From positions 1 to 59,815 of the forward strand of contig JABSQV010000030.1 of assembly GCA_013215565.1 (NCBI GenBank): a stretch of 59,815 bases of DNA, written 5' to 3'. The notes under the pieces are model-generated. The model was not told the DNA's origin. It searched no databases and saw nothing but the letters and a program-made list of their open reading frames with translations. Position 1 is the stretch's first letter. Every line of letters begins with the position of its first letter. The translations under genes and the position numbers were made by a program. This document shows, piece by piece, positions 14,767 through 24,084 of this stretch. This DNA comes from Myxococcales bacterium. GTDB lineage: Bacteria; Myxococcota_A; UBA9160; SZUA-336.

Positions 14767-17529
14767 ATGCAGGAGCCAGGGACGCAACAGACTTCCGACG
14801 GGCGCGCAGAGATCTCGCTCCCGCGCAACTTCACCCGCCGCGGCGACGACGTGTATGCCTCGGTCGAGTGGGAGCTTCGCGAAGCCCGCATTCAGGATGA
14901 CTCGGGCAGGGTCGTCTTCGAGCAGTCCGGGGTCGAGGTTCCGGCGAGCTGGTCGAACCTCGCGAGCAATATCGTCGCGTCCAAGTACTTCCGCGGCCAC
15001 CATGACTCCCCGCGGCGCGAATTCAGTGTCCGCCAGTTGATCGGGCGCGTGGTCTCGACGCTTCGGGACTGGGGCGTGCGCGGGAGCTTCTTCTCGTCTG
15101 CGGAGCAGGGGCAGACCTTCAGCGACGAACTCACACACCTGCTCCTGCACCAGAAGGCGTGTTTCAACTCTCCGGTCTGGTTCAATCTCGGCGTGGTCGA
15201 GGACGACGGCCGCATGGTTTCACAGCAGGCGAGCGCCTGCTTTATCAACTCGGTCGAGGACACCATGGGATCGATCATGGACCTGGCCAAGACCGAAGCG
15301 ATGCTCTTCAAGGGCGGCTCCGGAACCGGTACGAATCTCTCGACGATTCGCAGTTCCCGCGAAACGCTCGGCGGCGGCGGCATCGCCAGCGGGCCGGTCT
15401 CGTTCATGAAGGGTTTCGACGCCTTCGCGGGTGTGATCCGCTCAGGAGGGAAGACGCGACGCGCGGCCAAGATGGTGATTCTGAATGCCGACCATCCCGA
15501 CGTCCGCGAGTTCATTCAGTGCAAGGCCGAAGAAGAGGGCAAGGCCTGGTCCTTGATCGATGCCGGCTACGACGGGCGCTTCAACGTGCCGGGCGGAGCC
15601 TACGACTCGATCCAGTACCAGAATGCCAACCACTCGCTCCGGGTCACCGACGGATTCATGCGGGCGGTCGAGAACGACGGGAGCTGGCAGACCCGCGCGG
15701 TGACCAGCGGCGAGGTCATCGATACCTTGAGTGCCCGCGAACTCATGACCCAGATCTCGGAAGCCTCGCACCGCTGCGGGGATCCCGGGCTCCAGTACGA
15801 CACGACGATCAATCGCTGGAACCCGGTGAAGGAGAGCGGGCGGATCAACGCCACGAACCCGTGCAGCGAGTTCATCTTCCTGGACGACACGGCCTGCAAC
15901 CTGGCGTCGCTGAACCTGCTCGCGTTCTGCGATGCGGAGGGGAACTTCATCGAGGAGGACTTCCGCCACGCGGTGAACGTACTGATCCTGGCGATGGAGA
16001 TCATCGTCGACTTCGCCGATTATCCGACGGAGCGGATCGCCAGAAACAGCCATCGCCTGCGCCCGCTCGGGCTCGGCTACGCGAATCTCGGTGCGTTCCT
16101 GATGCGGAACGGCATCGCGTACGACAGCGACGAGGGACGGAACCTCGCAGCCGCGATCACGGCACTCATGTGTGGTCAGGCCTATCTGCGCTCTGCCGAG
16201 ATCGCGCAGCGCGTCGGGACCTTCGACGATTACGACAAGAACAAATCCTCGTTTCTCGAGGTGATGGGTCTGCATCGGCAATACGCAGACGGGATTTCGT
16301 CCGTCGGTGTGCCGGAGGGGCTGCTTGCAGCCGCGCGGCTATGCTGGGCGGGGGTGCTCGAACTCGGCCGCCGCGCCGGGTTCCGCAACGCCCAGGTGAC
16401 CGTGATCGCGCCGACCGGCACGATCGCGTTCATGATGGACTGCGACACGACCGGGATCGAACCCGACATCGCGCTGGTCAAGTACAAGCAGCTGGTCGGC
16501 GGTGGCGTGCTCAAGATCGTGAACCGTACGGTTCCGACCGCGCTCTCCTACCTAGGCTATGACGACGCGCTGGTCGACGGGATCGTGAGCTACATCGAGG
16601 AGAACGACACCATCGAGGGCGCGCCCGGGCTGCGGGCCGAGCACGTGCCGGTGTTCGACTGCGCGTTCCGGCCGGCGCGCGGCGTTCGCTCGATCCGTTA
16701 CACGGGCCACCTCGAGATGATGGCGGCCGTGCAACCGTTCCTCTCGGGCGGAATTTCGAAGACCGTGAACATGCCGCAAGAGTCGACGGTTCAGGAGGTT
16801 TCGGAAGCGTATCATTGCGGTTGGAAACTCGGGCTCAAGTCGCTCGCGATCTACCGGGACGGATCCAAACGCACGCAACCGCTCTCGACCAGTCTCGAGT
16901 CGGCAGACAAGGAATCCGAGAAGGCCCGCCTGGTCGAGGCCGTGGCGCCACGGCGCCGCAAGCTGCCGGCTGTGCGGCAGGCGCTCACGCACAAGTTCTC
17001 GATCGCGGGTCACGAGGGTTACATGACCATCGGGCTCTACGAAGACGGGGAGCCCGGGGAGTTGTTCCTGAAGATGGCCAAGGAAGGCTCGACGATCTCT
17101 GGCCTCACGGACTCGATCGCACTGCTCACGTCGCTCGCGCTCCAGTACGGGGTTCCGCTCAAGGCGCTCGTGGACAAGTTCAGCCACATGCGCTTCGAGC
17201 CCTCGGGCTTCACCCAGACCCCCGAGGTGCCGTACGCGAAGTCGGTCACCGACTACGTGTTCCGCTGGCTCGGACAGCAGTTCCGGGGTGGGGAACCCGA
17301 GATCGAGGATCCGCAGGAGCGGAGCGAATCAGAGGAGCGGCGGGATCCTCCGGCTCCGGGCCTGGAGGTGCCCGATCGGGTGGTTCCGATCCGGGGAGGC
17401 AGTCAAGACGACCCGGGCGCCGTGGTCTCCTCGGACGCGCCGCCGTGTATGAACTGCGGATCGCTGATGGTTCAGGCCGGGGCCTGCTACGTATGTCAGA
17501 CCTGCGGGGAGAGCAGCGGCTGCGGCTGA
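14767..17529 (+). CDS. nrdJ: vitamin B12-dependent (class II) ribonucleoside-diphosphate reductase
   Basis: 920 residues from the ATG at 14767, preceded by AAAGGGG. Class II features include ACFINSVEDTMGSIMDLAKTE (in parts), FKGGSGTGTNLS, the active-site TNPCSEF with the neighbouring CNLASLNL, the VIAPTGTIAFMMDCDTTGIEP finger-loop region and SGGISKTVNMP. A TSCPD-type domain follows (HKFSIAGHEGYMTIGLYEDG), and the C-terminus is a Cys-rich zinc module (CMNCGS...CYVCQTCGESSGCG) that probably carries the redox-shuttling cysteines. It uses adenosylcobalamin to reduce ribonucleotides to deoxyribonucleotides and works with or without oxygen. Tandem NrdR boxes upstream indicate dATP-responsive control. 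A small lipoprotein-like gene overlaps its end. Confidence 0.95.
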   Translation: MQEPGTQQTSDGRAEISLPRNFTRRGDDVYASVEWELREARIQDDSGRVVFEQSGVEVPASWSNLASNIVASKYFRGHHDSPRREFSVRQLIGRVVSTLRDWGVRGSFFSSAEQGQTFSDELTHLLLHQKACFNSPVWFNLGVVEDDGRMVSQQASACFINSVEDTMGSIMDLAKTEAMLFKGGSGTGTNLSTIRSSRETLGGGGIASGPVSFMKGFDAFAGVIRSGGKTRRAAKMVILNADHPDVREFIQCKAEEEGKAWSLIDAGYDGRFNVPGGAYDSIQYQNANHSLRVTDGFMRAVENDGSWQTRAVTSGEVIDTLSARELMTQISEASHRCGDPGLQYDTTINRWNPVKESGRINATNPCSEFIFLDDTACNLASLNLLAFCDAEGNFIEEDFRHAVNVLILAMEIIVDFADYPTERIARNSHRLRPLGLGYANLGAFLMRNGIAYDSDEGRNLAAAITALMCGQAYLRSAEIAQRVGTFDDYDKNKSSFLEVMGLHRQYADGISSVGVPEGLLAAARLCWAGVLELGRRAGFRNAQVTVIAPTGTIAFMMDCDTTGIEPDIALVKYKQLVGGGVLKIVNRTVPTALSYLGYDDALVDGIVSYIEENDTIEGAPGLRAEHVPVFDCAFRPARGVRSIRYTGHLEMMAAVQPFLSGGISKTVNMPQESTVQEVSEAYHCGWKLGLKSLAIYRDGSKRTQPLSTSLESADKESEKARLVEAVAPRRRKLPAVRQALTHKFSIAGHEGYMTIGLYEDGEPGELFLKMAKEGSTISGLTDSIALLTSLALQYGVPLKALVDKFSHMRFEPSGFTQTPEVPYAKSVTDYVFRWLGQQFRGGEPEIEDPQERSESEERRDPPAPGLEVPDRVVPIRGGSQDDPGAVVSSDAPPCMNCGSLMVQAGACYVCQTCGESSGCG

Positions 17530-17867
17530 TCGCGAGGGGTGTCCCGGCCGCGTTGCTCGTGTTTGCGCTCGGCTTGGGCTGCGCCACGCCGGGTCTCCGC
17601 GAGGGCGCCGTGGCCGGAGCGGCCACGGGTGCTGCGCTGGGCGCAGCGGTGGCCGGCGAGTCCGGACCCGGGGCGCTGGCCGGCGCCGCGGCCGGGGGGT
17701 TGCTCGGTGCCCTGGTCGGAGCCGCGATCGCCGATCCGAAAGCCCGCGGACCGGACCGGGATGCGGACGGGGTCGCGGATGCCCAGGACAATTGTCCCGA
17801 CCGGCCCAACCGCAGCCAGCAGGACGTCGACGGAAACGGTGTGGGAGATGCCTGCGACCCGGACTGA
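17493..17867 (+). CDS. small secreted protein with glycine zipper and thrombospondin type 3-like calcium motif
   Basis: 124 residues from the ATG at 17493, overlapping nrdJ by 37 bp in another frame; a shorter version starting after the nrdJ stop is possible. A signal sequence (RLIARGVPAALLVFALGLG) precedes a Cys that may be lipidated, although GLGC is a weak lipobox. Next is an Ala/Gly zipper (GAATGAALGAAVAGE, GALAGAAAGGLLGALVG) that could insert into or pack against membrane. The C-terminus DRDADGVADAQDNCPD followed by DVDGNGVGDACDPD is a textbook type 3 repeat pair that binds calcium. It is probably an envelope protein; the role is unknown. Confidence 0.75.
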   Translation: MSDLRGEQRLRLIARGVPAALLVFALGLGCATPGLREGAVAGAATGAALGAAVAGESGPGALAGAAAGGLLGALVGAAIADPKARGPDRDADGVADAQDNCPDRPNRSQQDVDGNGVGDACDPD

Positions 17868-17891
17868 GCGCGGAGCGTGCCCTCCCCGACG

Positions 17892-19595
17892 TTACATCAG
17901 CGTGTAGTCGGGACCGTCTCCGCCCTCCGGGGTCGCCCACGTGATGATCTGGTAGGGGTCGGCAATGTCGCAGGTCTTGCAGTGAACGCAGTTCTCGTGA
18001 TGGATCACGAGCTTCTTCTTTCCCGGTCGCGACTCGTCCTCGATCATCTCGTATACGAAGGCGGGGCAGAAGCTCTCGCAGGGGTTTCCGTATTCCTCGG
18101 CGCAGCGATCCGCGCACACCTGCGGGTCAGCGACCTGCAGGTGATGGGGCTGGTCGACCTCGTGACGTGAGCCGGCGAAGTCGACGGCCGTCACCTTGTC
18201 GAAGGTGAGCTTGTTGTCGGCTTCGACCTTGTCGCGCTTTTCCAGTTGCCGCTTCGATAGCTGATTCAGTTTCTTGTAGTGCGTGTGGTCCGGCTCGGAC
18301 TTGATGAAGCCCGAAATCCCGCGTCCCCCGGTCACCATCATCGCGCCGACGTTGATGAAGAACGGCAGCTGGCGCGCGTAGCCGAGCCAGCGCGGCATCT
18401 TGTGGACGTACTTCCAGGCGGCGTGGAAGTTTCGAGCGCTTCGGTGTTCCTTGTAGGCCCAGCTCTGCTCGTAGTGCTGTTGAATCGAAGCCAGTGTGTC
18501 GCTGCCGTAGTCGTCCTGCTGCGTGGCTTCGAGCAGCGTCTCCGCCGCGAGCATCCCGCTCTTGATCGCCATGTGGACACCCTTGAGCCGGAACCCGTCG
18601 CAGAAACCACCGGAGTCCCCGACGAGCAGCGCGCCCTCGGCGTAGAGCCTGGGCTGGCTGAAGAGTCCGCCTTCGGGAATCGCCTTGGCGCCGTAGCGGA
18701 TGAGTTCCCCGCCTTCGAGCAGGTCGCGCATGAAGGGGTGGGTCTTGAAGCGCTGCATGTTGTCGTGCGGGTCGTTGTAGGGGTTCTCGGAGTCGAGTCC
18801 CGTCACGAAGCCGATCGACAGCATCTGGTCTCGCATGTCGTAGATCCAGGCGCCGCCGAATACCTCCGGCTCCTGCGGCCAGCCCATCGTGTGAATCACG
18901 CGACCCGGCTGGTGCTTCTCGGGCGCGACCTTCCAGATTTCCTTGATCCCGGTGGCATAGACCTGCGGGTTGCGGCCCGCGAGTTCCGGGAACTTCGCGA
19001 GCAGTTGCTTCGTGCAGGAGCCGCACGGACCCTCGCCCAGCACCACGCAGCGCGCGTAGATTTCGGGGCCGGCCTCAAATACGCCCTTTGGCTTGCCGTC
19101 CTTGTCGATGCCGCGGTCCTGAATCCGCACGCCGCACACGCGGTTCCCATCGAAAAGCAGTTCGGCCGCCGGAAAGCCCGGGTAGACCTCGATCTCGCGG
19201 GCCGCGGCCTGTTCGGCCAGCCACGTCACGACCTGGTTCAGCGAGATCACGAGGTTCCCGTGGTTCGCAAAATTTGGGGGCGTGACGGGCGAGGCCAGCT
19301 TTCGCTTCGGCGTCATCCAGTACATGGCGTCCCAGTTCACCTCGTGGTGTACGGGAAAGCCCTGATCCAGGAAGTCCGGGACGAGTTCGCCGATCGCCTT
19401 CGGGTTCATCACGGCGCCCGAGAGTTGGTGCCCGCCGATCTCGGAGGCCTTTTCGATCACCAGCATCGTCGGGGTCTCGACCGCCTGCGCCTTGCAGCGG
19501 TCGGCCAGGTGGATCGCGGCCGAAAGCGTCGCCGGTCCCGCTCCCACGAACAGGATGTCGACGTCCAGCCGCTCGCGTTCCACCTCCTGGCTCAT
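17892..19595 (-). CDS. electron transfer flavoprotein:ubiquinone oxidoreductase
   Basis: 567 residues from the ATG at 19595, overlapping the MFS gene stop as ATGA. The FAD-binding motif FVGAGPATLSAAIHLAD near the N-terminus, the GGHQLSGAVMNP segment, the GDSGGFCDGFRLKGVHMAIK FAD/quinone region and a C-terminal 4Fe-4S set (CADRCAEEYGNPCESFCP and ENCVHCKTCDIADP) define ETF-QO. It passes electrons from ETF, reduced by acyl-CoA and other dehydrogenases, into the quinone pool at the membrane. It implies beta-oxidation or amino-acid oxidation coupled to respiration. The ETF subunits are not in the window. Confidence 0.96.
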   Translation of the reverse strand: MSQEVERERLDVDILFVGAGPATLSAAIHLADRCKAQAVETPTMLVIEKASEIGGHQLSGAVMNPKAIGELVPDFLDQGFPVHHEVNWDAMYWMTPKRKLASPVTPPNFANHGNLVISLNQVVTWLAEQAAAREIEVYPGFPAAELLFDGNRVCGVRIQDRGIDKDGKPKGVFEAGPEIYARCVVLGEGPCGSCTKQLLAKFPELAGRNPQVYATGIKEIWKVAPEKHQPGRVIHTMGWPQEPEVFGGAWIYDMRDQMLSIGFVTGLDSENPYNDPHDNMQRFKTHPFMRDLLEGGELIRYGAKAIPEGGLFSQPRLYAEGALLVGDSGGFCDGFRLKGVHMAIKSGMLAAETLLEATQQDDYGSDTLASIQQHYEQSWAYKEHRSARNFHAAWKYVHKMPRWLGYARQLPFFINVGAMMVTGGRGISGFIKSEPDHTHYKKLNQLSKRQLEKRDKVEADNKLTFDKVTAVDFAGSRHEVDQPHHLQVADPQVCADRCAEEYGNPCESFCPAFVYEMIEDESRPGKKKLVIHHENCVHCKTCDIADPYQIITWATPEGGDGPDYTLM

Positions 19596-20890
19596 TCCGG
19601 TTCCTCCCCGTCTTCTCGCGCGGCACGATAACGCCTCGCGGCCGTGGGTGGCCAGCCGCCTCCCGCCGCGGACGGGTTCGGCTGGACGGTTTCGGGGACC
19701 AGTAGCCGCAGGGACGCGCCGAAGATTGCGAGGCTGAGCGCCATGCCGAGGGCGCTCAACAGAAACGGCGCCCCGGCGGACAGGCTCTTGAAGGCCCAGC
19801 CGGCTCCGAGCGCCCCGAGCGTTCGCCCGGTCTGGGCCATCGCCTGGCTCTGCCCCAGTGCCTCCCCAGCTTCCTCCGCGGAGCAGACCTTGGTGAACAG
19901 GCTGGTGAAGGTCGGAAACGAGATCCCGTTACCGATCGCGATCGCGCATCCGACCAGGATCAGGGCCGCCAGGTTCCCGGCAAAGGGCAGCAGCGCTAGA
20001 CCCGCCGCCATGATCGCGAGCCCCGCCAGGACCAGCGTGACCTCGCCGAGCCTCCGGGTCAGCGGTCCGATCAGGCCGAGCTGCGTCGCACCCATGATCA
20101 CGCCCAGCATCGACAGGAACAGCCCCACCTCGAGCGCGCTCCAGTCGAACCGGAACACCGCCCAGAGCGCGAACATCGCTTCGAGGGACGCGAACGAGAG
20201 ATACACCAGGAAGAACAGAAGCAGGAACAGCCGGCGGCCGTTGTCCTGGGCGGTGACCAGAACCAGCAGGGGCGCCGGGATCAGCGAGCGCCCCAGCAGG
20301 CGCCAGTCGGGTGTTCCGCGCGTGGGAGGCCGGCTTTCGGGCAGGAAGGCGACCGCGATCACGAAGTTGGCGAGCGTGATCCCAGCTGCGGCCTGGAAAG
20401 CGAGCCCCGGGTACAGCATCTCGAGCCCCCCTCCGAGTGCGCAGCCGACGACGAAGCCGATGCCGAAGGCGCCGCCGATGATCCCCATCCCGCGCGCGCG
20501 GTCGTCTCGGTCGGTGATGTCGGTCATGTAGGCCTGAGCCGTCCCGATGCTGGCACCGAAGAAGCCCCCGAGCGCGCGAGCGACGTAGATCTCGTGAACC
20601 GTCGCCGCGATCGAGAGCAGCGCGAACGAGGCGGCGGTGCCGAGCAGGCAGACCAGCAGAACCGGGCGGCGTCCGACGCGGTCGGAGATCCAGCCCCAGA
20701 CCGGGAGGAACAGCACCAGCCCGAGCGAATACAGCGCCAGCATCAGCCCGATTTCGAGTCCGGACGCGCCGAGCTGCTGGCCGTAGCCCGGCAGCACCGG
20801 AATCAGGATGCTGAAACCCACGAAGTCGATCAGGATCGTCGCAAAGATGATCCCCTCGACGAGTCGTCGCCGGCTTCCGGTTGCTTTCAC
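19592..20890 (-). CDS. MFS transporter (TetA-like drug/H+ antiporter group)
   Basis: About 432 residues if the GTG at 20890 is used (AGGAAGGA lies 11 bp upstream); an ATG at 20956 would add a basic 22-residue tail. Twelve hydrophobic segments are visible. The conserved loop 2-3 motif reads GWISDRVGRRPVLL, and the motif C region reads GGFFGASIGTAQAYMTDITD, both typical of the DHA1/TetA group. The substrate is unknown. The stop overlaps the ETF-QO start, which may reflect compact packing rather than shared function. Confidence 0.88.
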   Translation of the reverse strand: MKATGSRRRLVEGIIFATILIDFVGFSILIPVLPGYGQQLGASGLEIGLMLALYSLGLVLFLPVWGWISDRVGRRPVLLVCLLGTAASFALLSIAATVHEIYVARALGGFFGASIGTAQAYMTDITDRDDRARGMGIIGGAFGIGFVVGCALGGGLEMLYPGLAFQAAAGITLANFVIAVAFLPESRPPTRGTPDWRLLGRSLIPAPLLVLVTAQDNGRRLFLLLFFLVYLSFASLEAMFALWAVFRFDWSALEVGLFLSMLGVIMGATQLGLIGPLTRRLGEVTLVLAGLAIMAAGLALLPFAGNLAALILVGCAIAIGNGISFPTFTSLFTKVCSAEEAGEALGQSQAMAQTGRTLGALGAGWAFKSLSAGAPFLLSALGMALSLAIFGASLRLLVPETVQPNPSAAGGGWPPTAARRYRAAREDGEEPE

Positions 20891-20988
20891 CTGGGTCTCG
20901 ATCCTTCCTGGCCTGGCCGATCTGATATCGTCCCGCCGGGGTGCGGGTGAGCGCATTCTAGCGATAGAGCGTTTCTGGGAGCAGTCGG

Positions 20989-21906
20989 GTGGAGTTTCGT
21001 GAGCGCCGGATCGGCCAGATCGTACGGGACTTCATGCATGCCTACACCCTGGCCGAGCGACTGGGGGAGGCGCTCCGCGGCGGAGAGCTGCGCTTCGATC
21101 TGGTCGACGAGCTGGTTGGGGAGGGCGAGGCGTTCCTGCTCTATCGGCTCAAGGAGGAGTGCCACTCGCTCTTCCGTGGTTCCGACACGGGACCCCGCTC
21201 GGAGTTTCACGCCGAGGAACTCTTCGACCTGGCGATCGGCATGCTCTTCCATGAGGGGATGAAGTTCCGGGAGGGGCACTATCTCTCGACCGCATACGGC
21301 CCGCGATTCGACCGCGTGATCCAGGATGGGACCGCGGGGGGCCCGATGGCCGACGCCTTCCGCCGGGTGTTCGAGGCGGGACGCCGCCGCATGCTCGAGT
21401 CGGAAGCCGAGACCGCGCAGTTGTTCGGGGAGACGCGCGATCAGCTCCGGCTCCTGCTGCGCCAGCGGCCCACAAGTGGCGTGATCGCGCGCAGCCTGCT
21501 CGAGGACCCCGAGTGCACCGAGCACGTGTTCGGATCGCTGCGTATCTTGCTCGAGGAGGTCTACGGCTCTCCGGTTCGCGGCTACCGCCTCGCGCTCGAG
21601 AGCCTGATCGAGAACGGGCACTTCGACGACGTAGAGACGCTGGCGGGCGCCGAATGGGCGCGCGAAGACGAGTTCTGCCGCCAGGCGGCCGCTTTCGCGC
21701 GCGGCATGTCCCACTACTACGCGGGAAATCCCGCAGCCGCGCTCGAGGCCCTGTCCTCGTGCGTGCGGGACTGGGCGCGCGGGGGCGCGGACGCGTCTCC
21801 CGCGTGGCGGGAATACGCCCGCACCGCGCTTGCGAAGCTTGCGGAGGGAGCTTCGGCGGACGGGCTCGCGGACCGCGCGCGAGCGTTGGCGGCCGATCTC
21901 AGCTAG
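20989..21906 (+). CDS. hypothetical protein, helical, possible tetratricopeptide-like C-terminus
   Basis: 305 residues from a GTG at 20989 with GGGAG 6 bp upstream. I do not recognise a family. The sequence is acidic and almost all helical, with no signal peptide or membrane segment, so it should be cytosolic. Distinct stretches include EFHAEELFDLAIGMLFHEGM, KFREGHYLSTAYGPRF and a C-terminal part (RQAAAFARGMSHYYAGNPAA) with the size and spacing of a TPR hairpin. It is divergent from the MFS gene, and its stop overlaps the convergent lgt stop by 8 bp. Confidence 0.7.
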   Translation: MEFRERRIGQIVRDFMHAYTLAERLGEALRGGELRFDLVDELVGEGEAFLLYRLKEECHSLFRGSDTGPRSEFHAEELFDLAIGMLFHEGMKFREGHYLSTAYGPRFDRVIQDGTAGGPMADAFRRVFEAGRRRMLESEAETAQLFGETRDQLRLLLRQRPTSGVIARSLLEDPECTEHVFGSLRILLEEVYGSPVRGYRLALESLIENGHFDDVETLAGAEWAREDEFCRQAAAFARGMSHYYAGNPAAALEALSSCVRDWARGGADASPAWREYARTALAKLAEGASADGLADRARALAADLS

Positions 21907-22681
21907 CCGGCGGGATCGGCTGCCGCCGCGCGAGTCGCCACCAGCCGACGATGCCGAGCGTGATCGCGGCCAGCGCTGTCAGCTGGGCGTTGGTGAGATC
22001 GCCGACGAAGGTCGGATTGCGGCGAAACATCTCGATCCAGAATCGCCCGAGTCCGGCCAGGATCAGGTACTCGCCGAACACGAATCGGGAGCGGGTGCGG
22101 CGGTACATGAGCCAGGGGAAGATCGCCAGCAGCCAGCCCGTCTCGTAGAGCTGGGTGGGGTGCACGGGGAAATCAACCGGGTCGATCCCGTGCGGGAAGG
22201 CGACGCCCCAGGGCGCATCGGTCGCGCTCCCCCAGTCGTCGCCGACCAGGAAGCAGCCGACGCGTCCCAGCGCCTGCCCGATCGCGCAGGCCGGCGCAGT
22301 GGCGTTCATGACGTCGAGGAGCGGGAGCCGGGCTCGGTGCGCGCTCCACAGGACCGCGACGGCGCCGCCCAGGAAGCCCCCGTACCAGGTGATTCCGGCC
22401 CGCAGGAAGTTGAGCCACCCGAGCGCGCCCCGGCCTTCGAGGTCGGCGAGCAAAGGCTCGAGCCCGCTGCGCGCGACGGCCTCGCCCAGGTACCAGAGCT
22501 TCGAGCCCAGGATCCCGCCGAGCACCGCCCAGGTCAGCAGCCGAAGCGCCTCGTCGCGGGGTAGTCCGAGCTTCTCGAATCCATCCGCCGCCACCCAGCC
22601 GGCGGCCGCGAAGCCCACGATCAACATCAAGCCGAAGGACGAGATCTCGAGCGGCCCGAGACTGAAGAGCGTCGGGTACAC
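21899..22681 (-). CDS. lgt: prolipoprotein diacylglyceryl transferase
   Basis: 260 residues from the GTG at 22681, 2 bp after the upstream gene's stop. Seven membrane segments, the start VYPTLFSLGPLEISSFGLML, the GGxxG segment ITWYGGFLGGAVAVL, the Lgt signature GRVGCFLVGDDWG and HPTQLYE are all recognisable. It transfers diacylglyceryl from phosphatidylglycerol to the lipobox cysteine of prolipoproteins in the inner membrane, the step that would precede maturation of BamD in this window. It is likely co-transcribed with the tRNA nucleotidyltransferase gene. Confidence 0.94.
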   Translation of the reverse strand: MYPTLFSLGPLEISSFGLMLIVGFAAAGWVAADGFEKLGLPRDEALRLLTWAVLGGILGSKLWYLGEAVARSGLEPLLADLEGRGALGWLNFLRAGITWYGGFLGGAVAVLWSAHRARLPLLDVMNATAPACAIGQALGRVGCFLVGDDWGSATDAPWGVAFPHGIDPVDFPVHPTQLYETGWLLAIFPWLMYRRTRSRFVFGEYLILAGLGRFWIEMFRRNPTFVGDLTNAQLTALAAITLGIVGWWRLARRQPIPPAS

Positions 22682-22683
22682 GG

Positions 22684-24012
22684 CTACTCCCGCGTGCCGG
22701 CGGCGGCGCGCAGCCAGGCCCGCAGGCGATCGAGTCGATTCTGCTCGGGGTATTCCTGCACGTGCCGGCGCGCGCGCGCCAGCCAGCGGCCCACCGCGCG
22801 CCCCGGTGCGAGGCCCAGCTCGTGCATCACTTCCCTCCCCGAGATCGCGAGATCGCCCGGAGCCGAGGACAGCTGGGCCTCGATTCGGGCCTCGACGGCG
22901 AGCCAATCCGGCGGCGCGCGGCCGGCTTGGCTTCTGGACGCGAGGTCCGCACGCCGAAATTCGATCACGTCGCTCAGGATATCGCGCCCGACCCGGCGGA
23001 TCATCCTGCGCAACGCGGCGCCGGTCTCGAGCTGATCCGGAAGCAACAGGTGGTTCCTGACGATGCGGATCAGCCAGACCCGGTCGCGGTTCGAGAGTCG
23101 CAGGCGCTTCGCGGCGCGCTCGACGTGTCTGCGCGCCTCCAGCTCGTGGCGCAGGAAGCGATGCTCCCGGCGCTCGGGGGAATAGCGTTTGGTCTCCGGC
23201 TTCGCGGCATCGTGCAGCAGCGCGGCGAGCCGGAGCCTCGCCACGGGCGGGAGCCCGTCACAGACCCGGAGCGAGTGTACGTACACGTCGTCCGGGTGAT
23301 GGCGATTCTGGCCGATCCCGACGGTGCGCAGCAGCTCCGGCAGCACCGCCGCAAGCGCGCCGTAGTGGCGGAGTGCGCGGATTCCGGCCGAGGGTTCCGG
23401 CAGCTCGAGCAGGCGCAGGAACTCGTCCCGGATTCGCTCAGGCGCCACGACCGCGCCCGCGAGCGCGGGCGCGGCACGTCCGAGCGCCGCTTCGGTGCCG
23501 GGCTCGGGAACGAATCCGAACTCCCGGCAGAGCCGAACCCCGCGCAGAACCCGTACCGGGTCGTGCCGCAGGGCGTCGGGTCCGCAGGCGCGGAGCGTCC
23601 GCGCCGCGATGTCGGTACGACCGCCCTCGGGATCGATCCAGCGCTCGCCTCGAATTTCCCACGCGAGCGCGTTGCAGGTGAAGTCGCGCAGGACCAGATC
23701 CGGAGTCGGATCGTTCCGCTCGCCGAGCGGGGCGCGGGGCGCCGAGATCTCGACCGCGGGCCGCTCGCCCTCTGCCGCAAGCGACAGGATGGGGCGCGCG
23801 GCTCCGAAGCGGCGTCCGGTCGGCAGGGCGCGGCCGGCGCGGTCGAGGTCGCTCGAGACGAGCAGATCGAGGTCCCGGAACTTGCGCCCCAGCAGCGCGT
23901 CGCGCGGAGCGCCGCCCACCAGCCAGACCTCGATCCCGGCCCGGGAGAGCGGCTCCAGGATCGGTGTCAGCCGCTCACGAAGGGACGCGAGGCGGGCGAG
24001 AGCCCGTTTCAT
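22684..24012 (-). CDS. CCA-adding enzyme / poly(A) polymerase family tRNA nucleotidyltransferase
   Basis: 442 residues from the ATG at 24012. The nucleotidyltransferase motif VGGAPRDALLGRKFRDLDLLV (in parts: GGxxRD then DLD), LRDFTCNALAW, and HDPVRVLRGVRLCREFGF identify a class II CCA/PAP polymerase. A C-terminal HD-type region follows (RLAALLHDAAKPETKRY, RHELEARRHVERAAKRLR). It would add or repair CCA on tRNA 3' ends, although poly(A) polymerase activity cannot be excluded. The tRNA-Gln in this window already encodes CCA. Confidence 0.9.
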   Translation of the reverse strand: MKRALARLASLRERLTPILEPLSRAGIEVWLVGGAPRDALLGRKFRDLDLLVSSDLDRAGRALPTGRRFGAARPILSLAAEGERPAVEISAPRAPLGERNDPTPDLVLRDFTCNALAWEIRGERWIDPEGGRTDIAARTLRACGPDALRHDPVRVLRGVRLCREFGFVPEPGTEAALGRAAPALAGAVVAPERIRDEFLRLLELPEPSAGIRALRHYGALAAVLPELLRTVGIGQNRHHPDDVYVHSLRVCDGLPPVARLRLAALLHDAAKPETKRYSPERREHRFLRHELEARRHVERAAKRLRLSNRDRVWLIRIVRNHLLLPDQLETGAALRRMIRRVGRDILSDVIEFRRADLASRSQAGRAPPDWLAVEARIEAQLSSAPGDLAISGREVMHELGLAPGRAVGRWLARARRHVQEYPEQNRLDRLRAWLRAAAGTRE

Positions 24013-24084
24013 GCCGAAATCTTAGCGTTCCGGCGCCCGCAGCGGAGCCGCACCCGGAGCCGGTCCGACCGCGCGATGCGCGGG

